Under the pieces are notes generated by a model that was not told the DNA's origin, searched no databases, and saw nothing but the letters and a program-made list of their open reading frames with translations. The translations under genes and the position numbers were made by a program. From NCBI GenBank assembly GCA_031431235.1, contig JANPDA010000438.1, forward strand, positions 1 through 7,610: 7,610 bases of DNA, given 5' to 3'. Shown here in pieces: positions 5,909-7,610 of this stretch (position 1 is its first letter; every line of letters begins with the position of its first letter). Source of the DNA: JANNSW01 sp031431235 (lineage in GTDB: Bacteria > Pseudomonadota > Alphaproteobacteria > Rhizobiales > Hyphomicrobiaceae).

Positions 5909-7243
5909 CTACTCCGCTGCTTGCGCGATTGGGCGAGCCTCACGCCGCGCCAGCACCCGACCGGAGGGATCGGCGACCCGCCAGGGCCGCTCCACTCCGC
6001 CCAATTCCTCGGCTGCAAGCAGCGCGCTCTGCAATCCATCCTCGTGAAAACCATAGCCGAAATAGCTGCCGGCAAACCAGACCCGGCGCCGTCCCTGCAG
6101 CTCCCACAGCCGTCGTTGCGCCGCCATCGCGCGCGCGTCGAGCACGGGATGCGCGTAATCGATCCGGCGATCGAGGAGATTGGCAGCAGGTAGAACGGCC
6201 GGATTGAGCGTGACGAACAGATCCTCTTCGGTCGCAAGCGGCTGCAGGCTGTTCATCCAATAGCTGACTGAAAGCCGGTCGGCTCCACTCGACTTGTGGC
6301 CGACATAGTTCCAGCTCGACCACAGCCGACGCCGCCGCGGCATCAGCGCCGGGTCCCGGTGCAGCACGGCGATGTTCTGGGAGTAGCCGAATGCCCCCAG
6401 CAGCTCGCGCTCGAGCGGGTCGGCATCTGCGAGCAGCCTCAAGGCCTGATCGGCATGGGTCGCAACCACCACGCGGTCGAAGCTCTCGACGTGCCCGCTC
6501 GAGTCCGCGATCCTGACCGAGCTCGCGTCGCGACGAATGGACGTGACGCGAGCCGACAGCCTCGGCGGCGCGCGCATGGCCCCGAGCAACCGCTCGACAT
6601 AGACCCTGCTGCCACCAACCACCGTGCGCCATTGTGGCCGGCCCTGCACCTGCAGCAGCCCGTGATTGGCGAAAAAGCGGGCAAACGCCGCGGCGGGAAA
6701 CTCGAGCATGGTCTCGCTGGGGCACGACCAGATCGCTGCCGCCATGGGCAGGATGTGACGATCGATGAAGGCGCGACTATAGCGCTCTTGGATGAGATAT
6801 TCGCCCAACGTCACCGCTTCGCCCTCGGTCCCCGCCAGCGCCGGCGCCTCGCGGAAGAAGCGGAAGATATCGGCGAGCATGCGCCAATGATCGGGTCGCA
6901 CCAGGTTCCCGGCCCCACCGAGCAGCCCCACCAGATTGTTGCCGTTGTACTCGTAGGCGCCCCCGTCGAGCGAGACCGCAAACGTCATCGGCGCAGGTGC
7001 GGTCGCAACCCCCAGGTGCGCGAGCAGGGCGATCAGATTTGGGTAGGTCGCGAGGTTGTAGACAATGAAGCCGGTATCGACGGCGACGGTCCCATCACGC
7101 GTCGCCACATCGACCGTATGGGCATGCCCGCCCGGCCTTGCCTCCTGCTCGTAGAGCGCAACCTGATGGCGGGCGGACAGCAGCCAAGCGGCAGCCAGCC
7201 CCGAGATGCCGGCTCCAACGACGGCGACTTTAAGTCGTCCCAT
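5909..7243 (-). CDS. FAD-dependent oxidoreductase, COG2907 / amine-oxidase-like (possible acyl-chain desaturase)
   Basis: A 444-residue flavoprotein. The N-terminal Rossmann motif is VVGAGISGL (8-16), followed by the ribose-binding acid E32 and ARPGGHAHTV (35-44), then VDTGFIVYN (55-63). The middle has the family's own block PMAAAIWSCPSETMLEFPA (166-184) and TVVGGSRVYVERLL (207-220). The second FAD-contact segment, VWFAGSYFGYGFHEDGLQSA (388-407), lies near the end, as usual for amine-oxidase-type flavoproteins. The fold is related to phytoene desaturases and monoamine oxidases. In R. sphaeroides a homologous gene of the RpoE regulon is needed for furan fatty acid formation and is, as I recall, the desaturase UfaD; M. 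tuberculosis Rv0449c is the counterpart beside ufaA1. A desaturation or reduction step on the methylated acyl chain is the best guess. GAGG lies 10 bases before the ATG at 7243. It is the first gene of the operon, with a promoter candidate at 7274-7301. Confidence 0.93.
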   Translation of the reverse strand: MGRLKVAVVGAGISGLAAAWLLSARHQVALYEQEARPGGHAHTVDVATRDGTVAVDTGFIVYNLATYPNLIALLAHLGVATAPAPMTFAVSLDGGAYEYNGNNLVGLLGGAGNLVRPDHWRMLADIFRFFREAPALAGTEGEAVTLGEYLIQERYSRAFIDRHILPMAAAIWSCPSETMLEFPAAAFARFFANHGLLQVQGRPQWRTVVGGSRVYVERLLGAMRAPPRLSARVTSIRRDASSVRIADSSGHVESFDRVVVATHADQALRLLADADPLERELLGAFGYSQNIAVLHRDPALMPRRRRLWSSWNYVGHKSSGADRLSVSYWMNSLQPLATEEDLFVTLNPAVLPAANLLDRRIDYAHPVLDARAMAAQRRLWELQGRRRVWFAGSYFGYGFHEDGLQSALLAAEELGGVERPWRVADPSGRVLARREARPIAQAAE

Positions 7244-7273
7244 TTCAGATACGCCTCAGATTTACCCTCCGCT

Positions 7274-7301
7274 GCTACGCGGCGCGACCCGGATCGGATT
7301 G
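7274..7301 (-). promoter_or_regulatory. Weaker candidate RpoE promoter for the flavoprotein-DUF1365-Cfa operon
   Basis: On the minus strand, CAATCC (7301-7296) is followed by 16 bases and CGTAGC (7279-7274). The spacing and ATCC/CGTA core match the other three candidates, but two -35 positions differ from TGATCC. A better -35-like CGATCC five bases downstream (7296-7291) has no -10 at the right distance. Transcription would start near 7268, about 25 bases before the ATG. This 76-base gap shows no convincing terminator for the upstream gene. Confidence 0.45.
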
Positions 7302-7319
7302 CTCGGAGCCGCGACACTC

Positions 7320-7610
7320 TCACTGGAACAGCAGATCGAACAGCGTCTTGGGCTTGCTGCGCCGTTTTTGCGTCGCCACCTGCTTCTGGCGGCTCTGGTT
7401 GCCGGAGCGCGTCGAGGTGCCGAACCAGAAATCGTCGAAACTCTGGCCCTGGGCGGCGCTGTTGCCTTCCTCCAGCAGCTCGGGTTTGGGCCGGCCTCCC
7501 CTCAGCTTGTGCTCGCTGGTGATGCCGTCCGGGCCGCGTACCACCACCGTCCCGTTCTCCTCGTCCCAGGTCCAGTTGGCGAGTCTTTCGCCCTGCCGGT
7601 AGGGCTCGAG
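7320..7610 (-). CDS. Hypothetical protein, C-terminal 96 residues (N-terminus beyond the right edge)
   Basis: An open minus-strand frame runs from the right edge to a TGA at 7322-7320, giving 96 codons. Third codon positions are overwhelmingly G or C, as in the neighbouring real genes, so it is very probably coding. A start at the internal GTG (7547) would waste 21 upstream codons of equally good coding character, so the gene should be read as continuing off the edge. The visible part has a strand-rich segment, NWTWDEENGTVVVRGPDG (12-29), then a Gly/Ser/Gln/Lys-rich, probably disordered tail with SFDDFWFG (52-59). It closes with KTLFDLLFQ (88-96), a short hydrophobic end like those I have seen on alphaproteobacterial cell-envelope proteins. 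I do not recognise the family. It ends 76 bases before the flavoprotein start and is probably a separate unit. Confidence 0.7.
   Translation of the reverse strand, partial: LEPYRQGERLANWTWDEENGTVVVRGPDGITSEHKLRGGRPKPELLEEGNSAAQGQSFDDFWFGTSTRSGNQSRQKQVATQKRRSKPKTLFDLLFQ

Noticed and set aside
5040..6047. Long plus-strand open frame (335 codons) opposite DUF1365
   Set aside because: Shadow of the minus-strand DUF1365 and Cfa-family genes; no recognisable motif and no ribosome binding site.
6296..7522. Long plus-strand open frame (408 codons) opposite the flavoprotein gene
   Set aside because: Antisense shadow caused by high GC. Its translation is rich in Arg, Pro and His with no domain, while the minus strand encodes a full flavoprotein here.

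Overview
The window is a compact, high-GC stretch, almost entirely coding, with strong G/C preference at third codon positions. It looks like an alphaproteobacterial chromosome. The evidence is the pairing of an RpoE-type ECF sigma factor with a zinc-cupin ChrR anti-sigma factor, the family that controls the singlet-oxygen and photo-oxidative stress response in Rhodobacter sphaeroides. The genus cannot be fixed from sequence alone, and no photosynthesis genes are visible.

Layout. A class I photolyase (1-1175, minus strand, C-terminus off the left edge) diverges from rpoE (1330-1923, plus). rpoE is followed without a gap by chrR (1924-2538), and chrR overlaps a short-chain dehydrogenase by four bases (2535-3302). 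A minus-strand cluster converges on it. In transcription order this is a COG2907-type flavoprotein (7243-5909), a DUF1365 protein (5906-5130), a cyclopropane-synthase-family methyltransferase with a GTG start (5133-3850) and a DUF3833 protein (3800-3324). At the right edge lies the C-terminal part of an unrecognised minus-strand gene (7610-7320). No RNA genes, mobile elements, CRISPR arrays or long repeats were seen, and no gap between genes exceeds 300 bases.

The unifying signal is a bipartite promoter-like motif: a -35-like TGATCC or near match, exactly 16 bases, then CGTA. It occurs before rpoE, before the photolyase, before the flavoprotein operon, and inside that operon just before the DUF3833 gene. 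It resembles the promoter recognised by RpoE of R. sphaeroides. The simplest reading is one autoregulated regulon packed into about 7 kb.

In this model ChrR holds the sigma factor inactive until singlet oxygen (or a product of it) appears. RpoE then switches on its own operon, DNA photorepair, and a membrane-lipid modification module. The methyltransferase belongs to a Cfa subgroup with altered bicarbonate-site residues, and its flavoprotein and DUF1365 partners match those in known methyl-branched or furan fatty acid loci. The product may therefore be a methylated or furan-containing acyl chain rather than a plain cyclopropane. That last step is inference.
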